Shown here piece after piece: positions 32,031 through 44,106 of a stretch of 64,000 bases of DNA. How positions within the stretch are numbered: position 1 is the stretch's first letter; every line of letters starts with the position of its first letter. Source of the DNA: Rhodanobacter sp. C05 (GTDB taxonomy: Bacteria > Pseudomonadota > Gammaproteobacteria > Xanthomonadales > Rhodanobacteraceae); assembly GCF_002001165.1 (NCBI RefSeq), contig NZ_MUNQ01000009.1:62001-126000 (forward strand), in the 5' to 3' direction. A program made the translations under genes and the position numbers. The notes below the pieces were generated by a model. The model worked only from the letters and a program-made list of their open reading frames with translations, made no database searches and was not told the origin of the DNA.

Positions 32031-32993
32031 TCAGAGGCTGGCTGCGGTATTGCCGCCGACCATGCGCAATTCCTTGGGCAACGCGAACGTAATGTTCTCC
32101 GGCTCGCCATCCAGCTCCTGCACTTCACCGGCACCCCAGGACTGCAAGCGGGCAATCACATCGCGCACCAGCTTTTCCGGAGCCGAGGCACCGGCCGTGA
32201 GACCGATGCGCCTGACGCCGTCGAGCCAGCTGCGCTCGATGTGTTCGGCGCCATCGATCAGGAATGAGCGCACGCCCTGTTTCTCCGCCAGTTCGCGCAA
32301 ACGGTTGGAGTTGGAGCTGTTGACCGAGCCGACCACCAGCATCAGATCGACGGCGTCGGCGAGCCGGCGCACCGCATCCTGACGGTTCTGCGTGGCGTAG
32401 CAGATGTCGTCCTTGCGCGGCCCCTCGATGTCGGAGAACTTCACGCGCAAGGCTTCGATGATCGCCTTGGTGTCATCCACCGACAGCGTGGTCTGGGTGA
32501 CATACGACAGTTGATGCGGGAATTTCGGTGCAAGCGTATCCACGCATTCCAGTGATTCGACCAGCAGGATCTCGCCGGTGCTGGCTGTATTCCACTGACC
32601 CATGGTGCCTTCGACTTCCGGATGGCCGGCATGGCCGATCAGCACCACGCTGCGGCCGATGCGGCCCAGCCGCGCCACTTCCATATGCACCTTGGTGACC
32701 AGCGGACAGGTGGCATCGAACACCTTGAGGTGGCGCTGCTCGGCTTCCTCGCGCACCGCCTGTGACACACCGTGCGCACTGAAGATCACCGTGGCGCCAT
32801 CAGGCACTTCACACAGCTCCTCGACGAACACCGCGCCATCGGCGCGCAACTTGTCGACCACGTAGCGGTTGTGCACCACCTCGTGCCGCACGTAGATCGG
32901 TGCGCCCCACGATTCCAGCGCACGCTCGACGATGGCGATGGCACGATCGACGCCGGCGCAGAAGCCACGGGGATTGGCGAGCAGAATGTCCAC
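32031..32993 (-). CDS. ispH: 4-hydroxy-3-methylbut-2-enyl diphosphate reductase
   Basis: IspH carries out the last step of the MEP isoprenoid pathway, reducing HMBPP to IPP and DMAPP with a [4Fe-4S] cluster. The 320 residues contain the three cluster cysteines: [13 protein letters not shown] (Cys12), [10 protein letters not shown] (near 96) and the Cys in the [11 protein letters not shown] region. [19 protein letters not shown] and the HGVS motif are also present. The length is normal. It is last in the ribF-ileS-lspA-ispH group, in the order usual for gammaproteobacteria, with half a REP-like element between it and lspA. Confidence 0.97.
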   Translation of the reverse strand: MDILLANPRGFCAGVDRAIAIVERALESWGAPIYVRHEVVHNRYVVDKLRADGAVFVEELCEVPDGATVIFSAHGVSQAVREEAEQRHLKVFDATCPLVTKVHMEVARLGRIGRSVVLIGHAGHPEVEGTMGQWNTASTGEILLVESLECVDTLAPKFPHQLSYVTQTTLSVDDTKAIIEALRVKFSDIEGPRKDDICYATQNRQDAVRRLADAVDLMLVVGSVNSSNSNRLRELAEKQGVRSFLIDGAEHIERSWLDGVRRIGLTAGASAPEKLVRDVIARLQSWGAGEVQELDGEPENITFALPKELRMVGGNTAASL

Positions 32994-33024
32994 AACAGCC
33001 CTCGATGGAATCTCGACAAGCGAT

Positions 33025-33048
33025 TCCGGCCTGCGCCGGAATGACGAG
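33025..33048. repeat. Single REP-like palindrome
   Basis: ATTCCGGCCTGCGCCGGAAT followed by GACG: one stem-loop unit of the family also found at 22739-22818 and 44107-44184. It lies between lspA and ispH. Confidence 0.75.
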
Positions 33049-33057
33049 AAGTTGGAA

Positions 33058-33558
33058 TTATCGCATGCTGCCCGCAGACTTGCCGGCGAACAGCCCGAAT
33101 ACGATCAGCAGCACGGCACCAACCGTGATGCCGCAGTCAGCCAGATTGAACACCGGGTAGCTCCACTGGCGGAAATACACCTGGATGAAGTCGGTGACCT
33201 GCGCGGCATGCAGACGGTCGATCACGTTGCCGATGGCGCCACCGACGATCAACGCCAGCGGCACGCCGGTACGCCAGTCACGGCGTGGCGTACGTGTCAG
33301 CCACACCACGAGCACCGAGCTGATCACCAGCGCCAGCAGCACAAAGAACCAGCGCTGCCAGCCGCTGCCATCGTCCAGGAAGCTGAATGCGGCGCCGCGG
33401 TTGAACGCCAGTGTCCAGTTCAGGAATCCGGGGATCACCGCGTGCGGCATGCCCATCGGCTGCAATGCCTGCACCGCCCACCACTTGCTGAGCTGGTCGA
33501 GCGCGATGACGGCAGCGGACAGCCACAGCCAGACGAGTGCGTTGGGTTTGGTGGTCAT
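33058..33558 (-). CDS. lspA: Lipoprotein signal peptidase (signal peptidase II)
   Basis: LspA is an inner-membrane aspartyl protease that removes signal peptides from prolipoproteins. The start ATG 33558 gives 166 residues ([27 protein letters not shown]). Four membrane helices are expected. The catalytic motifs GNVIDRL and FNLADCGI carry the two Asp residues. The open frame extends into an upstream repeat but lacks features there. It lies between ileS and ispH, its standard place. Confidence 0.96.
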   Translation of the reverse strand: MTTKPNALVWLWLSAAVIALDQLSKWWAVQALQPMGMPHAVIPGFLNWTLAFNRGAAFSFLDDGSGWQRWFFVLLALVISSVLVVWLTRTPRRDWRTGVPLALIVGGAIGNVIDRLHAAQVTDFIQVYFRQWSYPVFNLADCGITVGAVLLIVFGLFAGKSAGSMR

Positions 33559-33627
33559 GAGGCGTTGGGGCTCGGTAATGGGCAAATGGATTGAAGCATT
33601 GCGTACTGGAGAACCTGGATTTGCTCC

Positions 33628-33735
33628 TCCCCACGCATGGCAGGGGGAGGCTGGGAGGGGGTTCGCCTTTGACTTTAGAGAGACAAACTCAAGAGCCACC
33701 CCTCCCCAGCCCTCCCCTGCCTCGCAGGGGAGGGA
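33628..33735. repeat. Dispersed CCCTCCCC-type inverted repeat
   Basis: Two imperfect inverted arms (about 33639-33661 and 33697-33721), built of G-rich and C-rich blocks, lie between ileS and lspA, the second arm followed by CAGGGGAGGGAG. Related blocks occur at 38418-38600 and 54634-54690, so this is a dispersed intergenic family. Confidence 0.7.
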
Positions 33736-33746
33736 GCACATCGAGA

Positions 33747-36608
33747 TCAGAACCAGCGACGCGTTTCGCCCGGGCCTTCGACATTGCTCACGCAGCGGCC
33801 GCACAGCTCGGGGTGTTCGGCATGGCTGCCAACATCATCGCGACGATGCCAGCAGCGCACGCACTTCGCCGCATCGCTGACCGTGGCCGACACCCACACA
33901 TCGGCGCCTTCCAGCTCGGTCAGCACTGCATCCTCCGGCTGGCCGCCAGCCAGATCGAGGCGCAGCTCCGACGTGATGAAGAAGAAACGCAGCTCGTCTG
34001 CCATCGGCGCATAGCGCGCCACCGTGGCGGCATCGGCATGGATCGCCAGTTTCGCCTCCAGCGCGGCACCGATCTGCTCGGCCTTGCGCATGCCTTCGAG
34101 TACGCGAGAAGCAGTGTCGCGGATCGCCAGCAGGTCGGCCCAGTAGCGACGCTGCTCCGGTGAGTTCTGCATGGCGGCGAGCCCTTCGTACCAGGTCTCG
34201 AACAGCACGCTGTCGCCACGCTCGCCCGGCAACTGCTGCCAGATCTCCTCAGCCGTGAAGCTCAGCACCGGCGCCAGCCAGCGCACCAGCGCCTCGGCGA
34301 TGCGGTACATCGCGCTCTGCGCGCTGCGCCGGCCATGGCTGTCGGTCGGCATGGTGTAGAGCCGGTCCTTGGTGATGTCCAGATACAGCGCACCCAACTC
34401 GTTGGTGCAGAAGTTCTGCACGCGCGCCACGATCTCCGGGAAGTCGTAACGCTCGTACGCGGCCAGCACAGCCTGCTGCACGTCATACGCCTGCTGAATC
34501 GCCCACTGGTCCAGCAGCAGGCTGTCTTCGACCGACACCAGATGTTTGTTCGGGTCGAAACCATCCAGATTGCCGAGCAGGAACTTCGCCGTATTGCGAA
34601 TGCGCCGATACGTGTCGGAAACACGCTTGAGGATCTCGTCAGAGACGGTCATCTCGTTGCGGTAATCGGCCGAGGCCACCCACAGCCGCAGGATGTCAGC
34701 GCCGAGCGTATCCATCACCTTCTGCGGCGCGACCACGTTGCCCAGCGACTTGGACATCTTGCGGCCGTTCGCATCCACCGCAAAGCCATGCGTGAGCACA
34801 TCGTTGTAAGGCGCGCGTCCGTGAATCGCCGCCGAAGTCAGCAAGGACGACTGGAACCAGCCGCGATGCTGGTCGGAGCCTTCCAGGTACATCACCTTGT
34901 AATGCTTGGCCGTGCCTTGCTGCAGCTCCGGGCGCTGGCCGATCACCGCGAAGTGCGTAACGCCCGAATCGAACCAGACGTCCAGCACATCGGTGACTTT
35001 CTCGTAGTCGTTCGCCTGATCGCCGAGCAGCTCGGCCGCATCCAGCGTGAACCACGCATCGACACCGCCCTGCTCCACTTTCTTCGCAACCTGCTCCAGC
35101 AGTGCCACGGAATCGGGATGCGGCTCCTGCGTGGCCTTGTGCACGAACAGCGCGATCGGCACGCCCCAGGTGCGCTGGCGCGAGATGCACCAGTCCGGGC
35201 GCCCGGCCACCATGCCGGCGATGCGCTCCTCGCCCCAGCCCGGCACCCAGCGCACGTCCTTGATCGAGGCGAGCGCCGTCTTGCGCAGATCCGCCTGCTC
35301 CATCGAGATGAACCACTGCGGCGTGGTGCGGTAGATCACCGGCGTCTTGTGGCGCCAGCAGTTCGGATAGCTGTGCTCGATCTTCGCGAAGGCGAGCAGC
35401 ACGCCACGGCGACGCAGCAGATCGACGATCGCGTCGTTCGCCTTCCAGATGTGCATGCCGGCCAGCTCGAGACCGTCGGCCGCAGGCGTATCGGCGCGAT
35501 AGGTACCACGCGACTCGATGTAGTTGAGCAGGTCGATGCCGTATTCGCGCGCCACCACGAAATCCTCGACGCCGTGATCGGGCGAGGTATGCACGGCACC
35601 GGTACCGTCCTCGGCCGAGACGTGCTCACCAAGGATCACCGGCACGACGCGCGGATAGAACGGATGATGGAGCTGAGTACCTTCCAGCACCTGGCCGGTC
35701 GCGTGGCCAAGCACCACCGCATGTTCAAGGCCGTAACGCTGCACCACCTTGTCGACCAGCGCGCTGGCGATCACCAGCAACACGCGCTTGCCGTCGCGGG
35801 ACGGCCCTTCGATCAGCGCGTACTCCAGCCCGGCACCGAGCGACACCGCCTGGCTTTCCGGCAGCGTCCATGGTGTGGTGGTCCAGATCGGGATGGCGAC
35901 AATGGCATCGCCCGCATCCACGCCGAACTTCGCTGCCAGCGCTTTCGGATCGACGGCGTCATAGGCCACGTCGACGGCGGGTGAAACCTTGTCGCCGTAT
36001 TCGATTTCCGCCTCGGCCAATGCCGAGCCGCAGTCAAAGCACCAGTACACCGGCTTTGCACCGCGCACCACGTGACCGTTCGACACGATGCATGCCAATG
36101 CGCGCAGCATGTCGGCCTCGTAAGTGAAGTCCATCGTGCGATACGGGCGCTGCCAGTCACCGAGTACACCCAGTCGCTTGAAGTCGGTGCGCTGGGCGTC
36201 GACCTGCTCGGTGGCGTATTCACGGCACTTCTGCCGGAACGCGGCGGCATCGAGCTTGTCGCCCGGCTTGCCAAACTTCTTCTCCACTGCAATCTCGATC
36301 GGCAAGCCATGGCAATCCCAGCCCGGCACGTACGGCGTGCGATGGCCAGCCAGCAGCTTGGACTTGACCGTGATGTCCTTGAGGATCTTGTTGACCGCGT
36401 GGCCGATGTGGATCGAGCCGTTCGCATACGGTGGGCCGTCATGCAGCACGAAGACGCTGTCGCGATCGGCGGTCTTCTGCTGGATCTGCGCGTAACGGTC
36501 GATCCGCTCCCACTCGGCCAGCCACGCCGGCTCGCGCTTGGGCAGGTCGCCGCGCATCGGGAAATCCGTCTGCGGCAGATTGATCGTGCTCTTGTAATCG
36601 TGGGTCAT
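33747..36608 (-). CDS. ileS: Isoleucyl-tRNA synthetase
   Basis: Charges tRNA-Ile. The 953-residue class I synthetase has [16 protein letters not shown] (HIGH motif, near residue 60) and [10 protein letters not shown] (KMSKS, near 625). An editing (CP1) domain lies between them, and the C-terminal zinc-binding [12 protein letters not shown]...CGRCVSNV carries four Cys. It is the bacterial-type enzyme by length and C-terminal zinc site. It follows ribF by 102 bases on the same strand. Confidence 0.98.
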   Translation of the reverse strand: MTHDYKSTINLPQTDFPMRGDLPKREPAWLAEWERIDRYAQIQQKTADRDSVFVLHDGPPYANGSIHIGHAVNKILKDITVKSKLLAGHRTPYVPGWDCHGLPIEIAVEKKFGKPGDKLDAAAFRQKCREYATEQVDAQRTDFKRLGVLGDWQRPYRTMDFTYEADMLRALACIVSNGHVVRGAKPVYWCFDCGSALAEAEIEYGDKVSPAVDVAYDAVDPKALAAKFGVDAGDAIVAIPIWTTTPWTLPESQAVSLGAGLEYALIEGPSRDGKRVLLVIASALVDKVVQRYGLEHAVVLGHATGQVLEGTQLHHPFYPRVVPVILGEHVSAEDGTGAVHTSPDHGVEDFVVAREYGIDLLNYIESRGTYRADTPAADGLELAGMHIWKANDAIVDLLRRRGVLLAFAKIEHSYPNCWRHKTPVIYRTTPQWFISMEQADLRKTALASIKDVRWVPGWGEERIAGMVAGRPDWCISRQRTWGVPIALFVHKATQEPHPDSVALLEQVAKKVEQGGVDAWFTLDAAELLGDQANDYEKVTDVLDVWFDSGVTHFAVIGQRPELQQGTAKHYKVMYLEGSDQHRGWFQSSLLTSAAIHGRAPYNDVLTHGFAVDANGRKMSKSLGNVVAPQKVMDTLGADILRLWVASADYRNEMTVSDEILKRVSDTYRRIRNTAKFLLGNLDGFDPNKHLVSVEDSLLLDQWAIQQAYDVQQAVLAAYERYDFPEIVARVQNFCTNELGALYLDITKDRLYTMPTDSHGRRSAQSAMYRIAEALVRWLAPVLSFTAEEIWQQLPGERGDSVLFETWYEGLAAMQNSPEQRRYWADLLAIRDTASRVLEGMRKAEQIGAALEAKLAIHADAATVARYAPMADELRFFFITSELRLDLAGGQPEDAVLTELEGADVWVSATVSDAAKCVRCWHRRDDVGSHAEHPELCGRCVSNVEGPGETRRWF

Positions 36609-36710
36609 TGCCTGGATGCCGTTACTGAAGTGTTGCCGTCCGCCAGTCGACGGACAAAGAGTTCAAAGTTAATGGATTGGCGCACTTACCGGAATACCGC
36701 CCGGCATCGA

Positions 36711-37664
36711 TTACGCTCCAACCAGCCGCGGGTTCATGCCCAGCAGTTCGCGCGCCAGGCGGGAGTCCAGCGCCATCTGCGCCTTGAGCGGTTCCAGCCC
36801 GTCGAACTTCTGCTCGTCGCGCAGCTTGGCGACGAACTCGACGGCCATACGCTGTCCATACAAGTCGCCGTCGAAATCGAACAGGTGCACCTCAAGCAGC
36901 GGCTCACTGACCTGGTTCACGGTGGGCCGTACGCCCAGACTGGCCACGCCCGGCCAGCTGCACTCGCCCTCGCCCAGCCCGACGCGCACCGCGAAGATGC
37001 CATGCACCGGGCTTACCCGCTGCTGCAGGTGGATGTTGGCGGTGGGATAGCCCAGCGTTCGGCCCAGCTGATTGCCGTACTCCACCTTGCCGTCGATCAC
37101 GAACGGGCGGCCGAGCAGCGGCTCCGCACCGGAAAACTCGCCGGCAGCCAGCAGTGCGCGCACCCGGCTGGCCGAAACGCGGGCACCGTCCAGTTGTACC
37201 GGCGGCATCGTGCAGGCGGTGAAGCCGAGCTTCGTCCCCATGCTCTCCAGCAACGCGACATCACCGGAGCGCTTGTGGCCGAAATGGAAATCGCCGCCCA
37301 CCCACACTTCGCGCACGGCCAGCCGCTCGACCAGCACACGGCTCACGAAGTCCTCGGCCGACATCATCGTCAACGCCTGATTGAAGCGCAGCAGCAGGGT
37401 GTGCTCGATGCCCGCCGCCGCGAAGCCGCGCAGCTTTTCGCGCACGCTGGACAGCCGCGGCAACGGTTCGGCTGAAAAGAAGGCCCGCGGCAAGGGTTCG
37501 AAACTCACCACCACCGGGCTGCAATCCAGCACGTGAGCACGTTCGCACACCTGCGTCAGCAGCGCCTGATGCCCGCGATGCAGGCCATCGAATGCACCGA
37601 CCGCAATCACGCTGCCGCGCGGCGTCAGGCAAGCGCCCGCGACATCCCTGGAAAGTCTCATCAT
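36711..37664 (-). CDS. ribF: Bifunctional riboflavin kinase/FMN adenylyltransferase
   Basis: Converts riboflavin to FMN and FAD. In the 317 residues the N-terminal nucleotidyltransferase domain shows VGAFDGLHRGHQALL (near residue 22). The C-terminal kinase domain shows GRTLGYPTANI and the family end segment (LRDEQKFDGLEPLKAQM). It heads the ribF-ileS-lspA-ispH group. The murJ gene that often sits next to it is not in this window. Confidence 0.97.
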   Translation of the reverse strand: MMRLSRDVAGACLTPRGSVIAVGAFDGLHRGHQALLTQVCERAHVLDCSPVVVSFEPLPRAFFSAEPLPRLSSVREKLRGFAAAGIEHTLLLRFNQALTMMSAEDFVSRVLVERLAVREVWVGGDFHFGHKRSGDVALLESMGTKLGFTACTMPPVQLDGARVSASRVRALLAAGEFSGAEPLLGRPFVIDGKVEYGNQLGRTLGYPTANIHLQQRVSPVHGIFAVRVGLGEGECSWPGVASLGVRPTVNQVSEPLLEVHLFDFDGDLYGQRMAVEFVAKLRDEQKFDGLEPLKAQMALDSRLARELLGMNPRLVGA

Positions 37665-38072
37665 TGCGTGAGTATAACGGGCACAACGGCGACGTTAAGG
37701 CCGCATTGATGATGAACGCCGTGCTGATCGACATGCCGCGAACCGACTGAGAACCCTTGGACATACTCATTACTGTTGAGCAGAAGCTGCCAACGGAACA
37801 TGCCGGAAGAGTTCATTGCAAACCCGCCACGTCCGATATCCAGGAAGACTGGTCGGCTGTTCCCGTTTCACGGACTGGACGCGCAAACCTTCAGCCGCCT
37901 GTCGGCAGGATGGCCGTCCGAATGTGCGAGAATATGCGTGTCATGGCCGCCACGATCACCTGTGTTCCAGATACATGCGGCAAGCTGGCGCCTAAATGAT
38001 TGACGCAGCGGCAAATCGGCCGCATAATTGGCGTCTTTTTCCAACCTCAACACTGCATTCCGGAGTTCTACC
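37665..38072. promoter_or_regulatory. Divergent region ribF/rpsT with rpsT promoter
   Basis: No gene is seen in these 408 bases. For rpsT a near-consensus sigma-70 promoter is visible: TTGACG at 38000-38005, a 17-base spacer and CATAAT at 38023-38028. The leader is then about 38 bases. The ribF promoter was not identified. Confidence 0.7.
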
Positions 38073-38336
38073 TTGGCCAACATCAAGTCCGCGAAGAAGC
38101 GCGCGCGCCAGTCCGAGCAGCGCCGCCTGCGCAACATCAGCGCCCGCTCCATGGTCCGCACCGCCCTGAAGAAGGTCGTCAAGGCCATCGAGGCCAAGGA
38201 CAAGGCAGGCGCCATCGCCGCATTCACCGTCGCCCAGCCGGTGATGGATCGCTACGCCGCCCGCGGCCTGATCCACAAGAACAAGGCCGCCCGTCACAAG
38301 AGCCGCCTCAACGCGAAGATCCGCGAACTGGCGTAA
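38073..38336 (+). CDS. rpsT: Ribosomal protein S20
   Basis: S20 binds 16S rRNA in the small subunit. Translation starts at TTG 38073, seven bases after GGAG. The resulting 87-residue protein (TTG-read Met, then [38 protein letters not shown]) matches the family exactly, while the longer ATG frame from 38028 does not. The E. coli rpsT also uses UUG, which is linked to autogenous control there. A promoter and a terminator bracket the gene, so it is monocistronic. Confidence 0.96.
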   Translation: MANIKSAKKRARQSEQRRLRNISARSMVRTALKKVVKAIEAKDKAGAIAAFTVAQPVMDRYAARGLIHKNKAARHKSRLNAKIRELA

Positions 38337-38360
38337 GCCGGCTGCGCGATTCGAGTTGCA

Positions 38361-38390
38361 CGAAAAAGCCGGCGCAAGCCGGCTTTTTCG
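38361..38390 (+). terminator. rpsT terminator
   Basis: Perfect 13-base-pair stem, CGAAAAAGCCGGC and its complement, around a GCAA loop, with T-run on the plus strand. It is symmetrical enough to act in both directions. Confidence 0.9.
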
Positions 38391-38417
38391 TGTCTACCTG
38401 CAGCTTGGGAGAGGTAT

Positions 38418-38600
38418 GCCCCTCATCCGCTACGAACACGAGGGGTACTCCCTCCCCTGCAAGCAGGGGAGGGCTGTGACCGAAGGAAATCCCTTCTTGG
38501 GTGGGAGGGGGCGCTCTTCGCCACAAAGTCAAAAGCCCCCTCCCAACCTCCCCCTGCGACCGAAGGAAGTCCCTTTACGGGGTACAGAGGGGGAGCAGAG
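38418..38600. repeat. Dispersed CCCTCCCC-type repeat with two hairpins
   Basis: A perfect hairpin with arms CCTCCCCTGC/GCAGGGGAGG at 38451-38472. A second inverted pair is TGGGAGGGGGC (38502-38512) with GCCCCCTCCCA (38535-38545). A following CCTGCGACCGAAGGAAGTCC is shared with 54641-54662. It lies between rpsT and the feo operon and contains no gene. Confidence 0.7.
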
Positions 38601-38621
38601 GCCGGACACCGGCCGGTGTCG

Positions 38622-38921
38622 TCACTGTCGCGAGCGGAATTCCAGTGGCATCGGCTGTACCCGTGCCGCCGCCGGTGGCTTCGGGCCGCAGGCACCACAG
38701 GTGCTGCAACCGTCGCTGCAATTGCCGGTAGCTTGCTTCGGCTGCAGGCGCTGCCCGAAAGCACGCACCCATGCGACACGGCCGGAACGGCTGAAATGGA
38801 TCGAAGCCGCCGCCAGCCAGCGGTTGGTGAGCTGAGGCGCCAGCTTGCGGAACACGATCAGCGCACTGGCCAGCACGATCAGGCCGATCACTGCGTATTG
38901 CACCAGCAGGCTCGTGCTCAT
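38622..38921 (-). CDS. FeoB-associated small membrane protein with Cys-rich tail
   Basis: From ATG 38921 the protein has 99 residues. One N-terminal membrane helix (LLVQYAVIGLIVLASALIVF) and a basic amphipathic middle are followed by a Cys cluster, CSDGCSTCGAC. Its start overlaps the feoB stop (ATGA), placing it third in the feoA-feoB operon where FeoC sits in enterobacteria. FeoB-associated Cys-rich membrane proteins are known from other bacteria. A role in iron handling or FeoB stability is inferred from position and cysteines. Confidence 0.8.
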   Translation of the reverse strand: MSTSLLVQYAVIGLIVLASALIVFRKLAPQLTNRWLAAASIHFSRSGRVAWVRAFGQRLQPKQATGNCSDGCSTCGACGPKPPAAARVQPMPLEFRSRQ

Positions 38922-40756
38922 GTCAGCATCCTCGTCACCTGGTAGACGATGAACGACGCGGCGTAAGCCATGCCGAACATGTAGCCGAACGAGATCGCCA
39001 CATTGCGCCAGGAATTGGTCTCGCGGCGGATCACCGCCAGCGTGGACATGCATTGTGGTGCATACGCAAACCACACCAGCAGCGACAGCGCGCTGGCCAG
39101 TGAGATCTGCCCCGCCAGCGCATGACCCAACCCGCCGGCCGCCTCACCGCCCACCAGATAGACCGTGGCCAGCGCCGCCACCGCGGTCTCGCGCGCGGCG
39201 AAGGCCGGAATCAGCGCCAGGCTGATCTGCCAGTTGAAGCCGATCGGCGCAAAGATGTATTGCAGACCACGCCCGATGTAACCGGCGAAGCTGTAGTTGA
39301 TGGCAGGCCCGGTCGCCCCTGCCGGCGGCGACGGGAACGTGGAGATGAACCACATCAGCACGGTCAGCCCCAGGATCACGCCGGTCAGGCGCTTCAGGAA
39401 AATCGCACCGCGCTCGTACAGACCGATCGCCACGTCGCGCAGCTTGGGCATCCGGTACGACGGCAATTCCATCAGCAAGGCATGTTCACTCTTGTCGCGG
39501 CGGACGCGCTTCATCACCCAGCCCACCGCCATCGCGCCGAGGATGCCCACCAGGTACAGCGAAAACAGCACGATGCCCTGCAGATTGAACACGCCGAACA
39601 CGTAACGGATCGGAATGAAGGCGCCGATCAACAGCGCATACACCGGCAGACGCGCCGAGCAGGTCATCAGCGGCGCAATCAGGATGGTGGCCAGACGGTC
39701 GCGCGGGTCCTGGATACTGCGTGTGCCCATGATGCCGGGGATCGCGCAGGCAAAGCTCGACAACAGCGGGATGAACGAGCGCCCGGTCAGCCCCACCGAC
39801 AGCATCAGGCGATCGAGCAGGAAGGCCGCACGCGGCAGATAGCCGGACTCCTCCAGCGTGAGGATGAACAGGAACAGCACCAGGATTTCCGGCAGGAAGC
39901 CAAGCACGGTGCCGAGGCCGCCGAACAGGCCGTTGGCGACCAGGCTCTGCAGCGGCCCGGCCGGCATCAGCGCGGCGACATGCTCCCCGAGCCAGCCGAA
40001 GCCGCCGCCGATCAGGTCGCTCATCGGCTTGCCCGCGGCATACACCGCCTGGAACACCAGGAACATCACTGCCGCAAGGATCGCCAGACCAAACACCGGG
40101 TGCAGCGCCCAGCGATCGAGTGCATCGTCGATCTCGGCGGTGGCACGCGGCATCGTCACGGTTGCGGTCAGCAATTCACGCACCTGCGCGTGCAGATCAG
40201 TGCGACTGTCAGCATCATCCGGCTGCACCGGCGCAGCCGTCGGCATCTCGCCATCAACCCGCTCGATCAGCGCCTGCGCACCGCCACGCTTCACCGCGAC
40301 GGTTTCCACCACCGGCACGCCGAGGCGCCGCTGCAACTCCGGCACGTCAATCACGATGCCGCGGCGACGTGCGGTATCCATCATGTTCAGCGCCAGCACC
40401 ACCGGCCGCCCCAGGCGCTTGACCTCGAGCACGAAGCGCAGGTGCAGGCGCAGGTTGGTGGCGTCGGCCACGCAGATGATCAGGTCCGGCGCCGCCTCGC
40501 CCGGGTAATTGCCTTCCAGCACGTCGCGGGTGATCTGCTCGTCGGGACTGGCCGCATCGAAGCTGTAGGTACCCGGCAGGTCAAGGATCTGCAGGACCCT
40601 GCCGGACGGCGCGGTGAAACGACCTTCCTTGCGCTCGACGGTGACGCCGGCATAGTTCGCCACCTTCTGCCGGCCGCCGGTGAGCTGGTTGAACAACGCG
40701 GTCTTGCCGCAGTTCGGGTTGCCGACCAGGGCAATGCGCAGGGTCGACGCGCTCAT
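38918..40756 (-). CDS. feoB: Ferrous iron transporter FeoB
   Basis: GTP-driven Fe(II) importer of the inner membrane, 612 residues. The N-terminal G domain has G1 GNPNCGKT (residues 12-19), a G2 region VANYAGVTVERKEG, G3 DLPGTYSF, and G4-like NMMD. The membrane part contains the paired Gate motifs (FACAIPGIMGTRSI; FVAR-type FAARETAVAAL). It is shorter than the E. coli protein (773), mainly for lack of C-terminal extensions. The ATGA overlap with feoA and with the small Cys-rich protein implies strict operon expression under Fur. Confidence 0.96.
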   Translation of the reverse strand: MSASTLRIALVGNPNCGKTALFNQLTGGRQKVANYAGVTVERKEGRFTAPSGRVLQILDLPGTYSFDAASPDEQITRDVLEGNYPGEAAPDLIICVADATNLRLHLRFVLEVKRLGRPVVLALNMMDTARRRGIVIDVPELQRRLGVPVVETVAVKRGGAQALIERVDGEMPTAAPVQPDDADSRTDLHAQVRELLTATVTMPRATAEIDDALDRWALHPVFGLAILAAVMFLVFQAVYAAGKPMSDLIGGGFGWLGEHVAALMPAGPLQSLVANGLFGGLGTVLGFLPEILVLFLFILTLEESGYLPRAAFLLDRLMLSVGLTGRSFIPLLSSFACAIPGIMGTRSIQDPRDRLATILIAPLMTCSARLPVYALLIGAFIPIRYVFGVFNLQGIVLFSLYLVGILGAMAVGWVMKRVRRDKSEHALLMELPSYRMPKLRDVAIGLYERGAIFLKRLTGVILGLTVLMWFISTFPSPPAGATGPAINYSFAGYIGRGLQYIFAPIGFNWQISLALIPAFAARETAVAALATVYLVGGEAAGGLGHALAGQISLASALSLLVWFAYAPQCMSTLAVIRRETNSWRNVAISFGYMFGMAYAASFIVYQVTRMLT

Positions 40757-41007
40757 GCCGCCTCCTGTCGCACGGTGACGCGCTGCGCTTCGCTGCGGCG
40801 CAGCGCAAACCGGGTCGAACCGATCTGGATCAGCAGCGGATCGGCGCCCAGCGGGCCGACCGCGACCACGCGCACCGGCTCGCCGTCGACAAAACCCAGA
40901 TCGCGCAGGCGCTGCGCGATCGGATCGGCCGCATGCGCATCGTGCACGCGGTCAACCACGGCGGGAGCACCTTTGGGCAATTCGGACAGACGCACGGGCG
41001 GCTTCAC
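40753..41007 (-). CDS. feoA: Ferrous iron transport protein FeoA
   Basis: Small SH3-like cytosolic partner of FeoB. The 84 residues (VKPPVRLSELPKGAPAVVDRV...QRLRDLGFVDGEPVRVV, GTG-read Met) match FeoA. The start is GTG 41007, with no Shine-Dalgarno sequence. A perfect -10 TATAAT lies only 18 bases before the start codon, so the mRNA has a very short leader. Starts further in do not fit the family N-terminus. It is first gene of the iron operon, divergent from liuC. Confidence 0.92.
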   Translation of the reverse strand: MKPPVRLSELPKGAPAVVDRVHDAHAADPIAQRLRDLGFVDGEPVRVVAVGPLGADPLLIQIGSTRFALRRSEAQRVTVRQEAA

Positions 41008-41008
41008 A

Positions 41009-41030
41009 AATAAGAATTGTTCGCATTATA
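41009..41030 (-). promoter_or_regulatory. Fur box and -10 element of the feo operon
   Basis: AATAAGAATTGTTCGCATT at 41009-41027 matches the palindromic Fur consensus AATGAGAATTATTCTCATT at 16 of 19 positions. On the minus strand TATAAT (41025-41030) overlaps it, so Fur binding would block the polymerase. This predicts iron-repressed feoA-feoB expression. Confidence 0.75.
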
Positions 41031-41158
41031 GACCTAATATCCACCTGCTGCATCCGCCCTGCCCTGACCCTGGTCGACACAGCCGGCCGTGATCTCCCCG
41101 TGTTGAAGTCCTCTGGTGTGGCGGCGGTTTATCATGGCGCTCTTTGCAGGGACGACCG

Positions 41159-41959
41159 ATGACCCACTCCATTCTGAGCGAACGCCGCGGCGCCATTGCC
41201 TGGCTCACCCTGAATCGTCCGCAGATCCACAACGCGTTTGACGATGTACTGATCGCCGAGCTCACGCAGGCACTCATGCAGGTCGACGCCGATCCTGCCG
41301 TGCATGCCGTAGTGCTGAGTGGCGCCGGGGCCAGTTTCTCGGCCGGTGCCGACCTGAACTGGATGCGCGGCATGGCGGCAGCCAGCGAACACGAGAACCG
41401 TGACGACTCGCTGCGCCTGGCGAAGCTGATGCGCACCCTGCAGTTCCTGTCCAAGCCGACCCTCGCCCGCGTCAATGGCGCCGCCTATGGCGGTGGCATC
41501 GGCCTGGTCGCCTGCTGCGACATCGCGATTGGCGTCGATACCGCCAGGTTCGCACTGTCGGAAGTGAAGCTGGGGTTGGTGCCAGCCGTGATCTCGCCCT
41601 ACGTGATCGCTGCCATCGGCCTGCGCGAAGCGCGCCGGCTGTTCGTCACCGGTGACGTATTCGATGCTGCCACGGCGGCACGCATCGGCCTGCTGCATGC
41701 GGTCGTGCCAGCTACCGGACTGGATGAAGCCATCGAGGGTCAACTGGAGCTGTTGGCCAAGGCCGGCCCGCAGGCCCGGCGCGAAGCCAAGCGACTGGTG
41801 CTGCGCATGGGCGGCGTCGACCTTGTACAGGCTGAGCGCATCGACCAGACCAATGCCGAACTGATCGCCCGTCTGCGCGTCTCGGCAGAGGGTCAGCAAG
41901 GGCTCGGCGCATTCCTCGACAAGCGCGTGCCTGCCTGGATAGACAGCGCGACATCATAG
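41159..41959 (+). CDS. liuC: Enoyl-CoA hydratase/isomerase family, probable methylglutaconyl-CoA hydratase
   Basis: Crotonase-fold hydratase of 266 residues, starting at ATG 41159 six bases after AGGGA. The oxyanion-hole motifs are ASFSAGADLNWM and NGAAYGGGIGLVACCDIAIG. The position directly before a biotin carboxylase and HMG-CoA lyase points to leucine/isovalerate breakdown, where LiuC hydrates 3-methylglutaconyl-CoA. Specificity is inferred from context; the fold is certain. Confidence 0.88.
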   Translation: MTHSILSERRGAIAWLTLNRPQIHNAFDDVLIAELTQALMQVDADPAVHAVVLSGAGASFSAGADLNWMRGMAAASEHENRDDSLRLAKLMRTLQFLSKPTLARVNGAAYGGGIGLVACCDIAIGVDTARFALSEVKLGLVPAVISPYVIAAIGLREARRLFVTGDVFDAATAARIGLLHAVVPATGLDEAIEGQLELLAKAGPQARREAKRLVLRMGGVDLVQAERIDQTNAELIARLRVSAEGQQGLGAFLDKRVPAWIDSATS

Positions 41960-42103
41960 GTCGCCGGCGTCTCTGCGGATTTTTGCAGGCTGATAACCGA
42001 TCAAGATGCGCAGCACCATGCTGCGTTGCGCATCGGCTGCAACATGGCGATCTGCTAGTTTCACTGACTTTGCACCCATACAAATCGTCTTCAGGAACAC
42101 TGC

Positions 42104-44095
<1,992 letters not shown>

Positions 44096-44106
44096 TTTTA
44101 ACCGCC

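Noticed and set aside
38028..38072. ATG at 38028 as start of rpsT
   Set aside because: It would add 15 residues absent from S20 proteins and overlaps the -10 element; the TTG at 38073 has the ribosome site and the family N-terminus.
39122..41092. Large plus-strand open frame opposite feoB
   Set aside because: Antisense shadow; FeoB G-domain and membrane motifs are complete on the minus strand.
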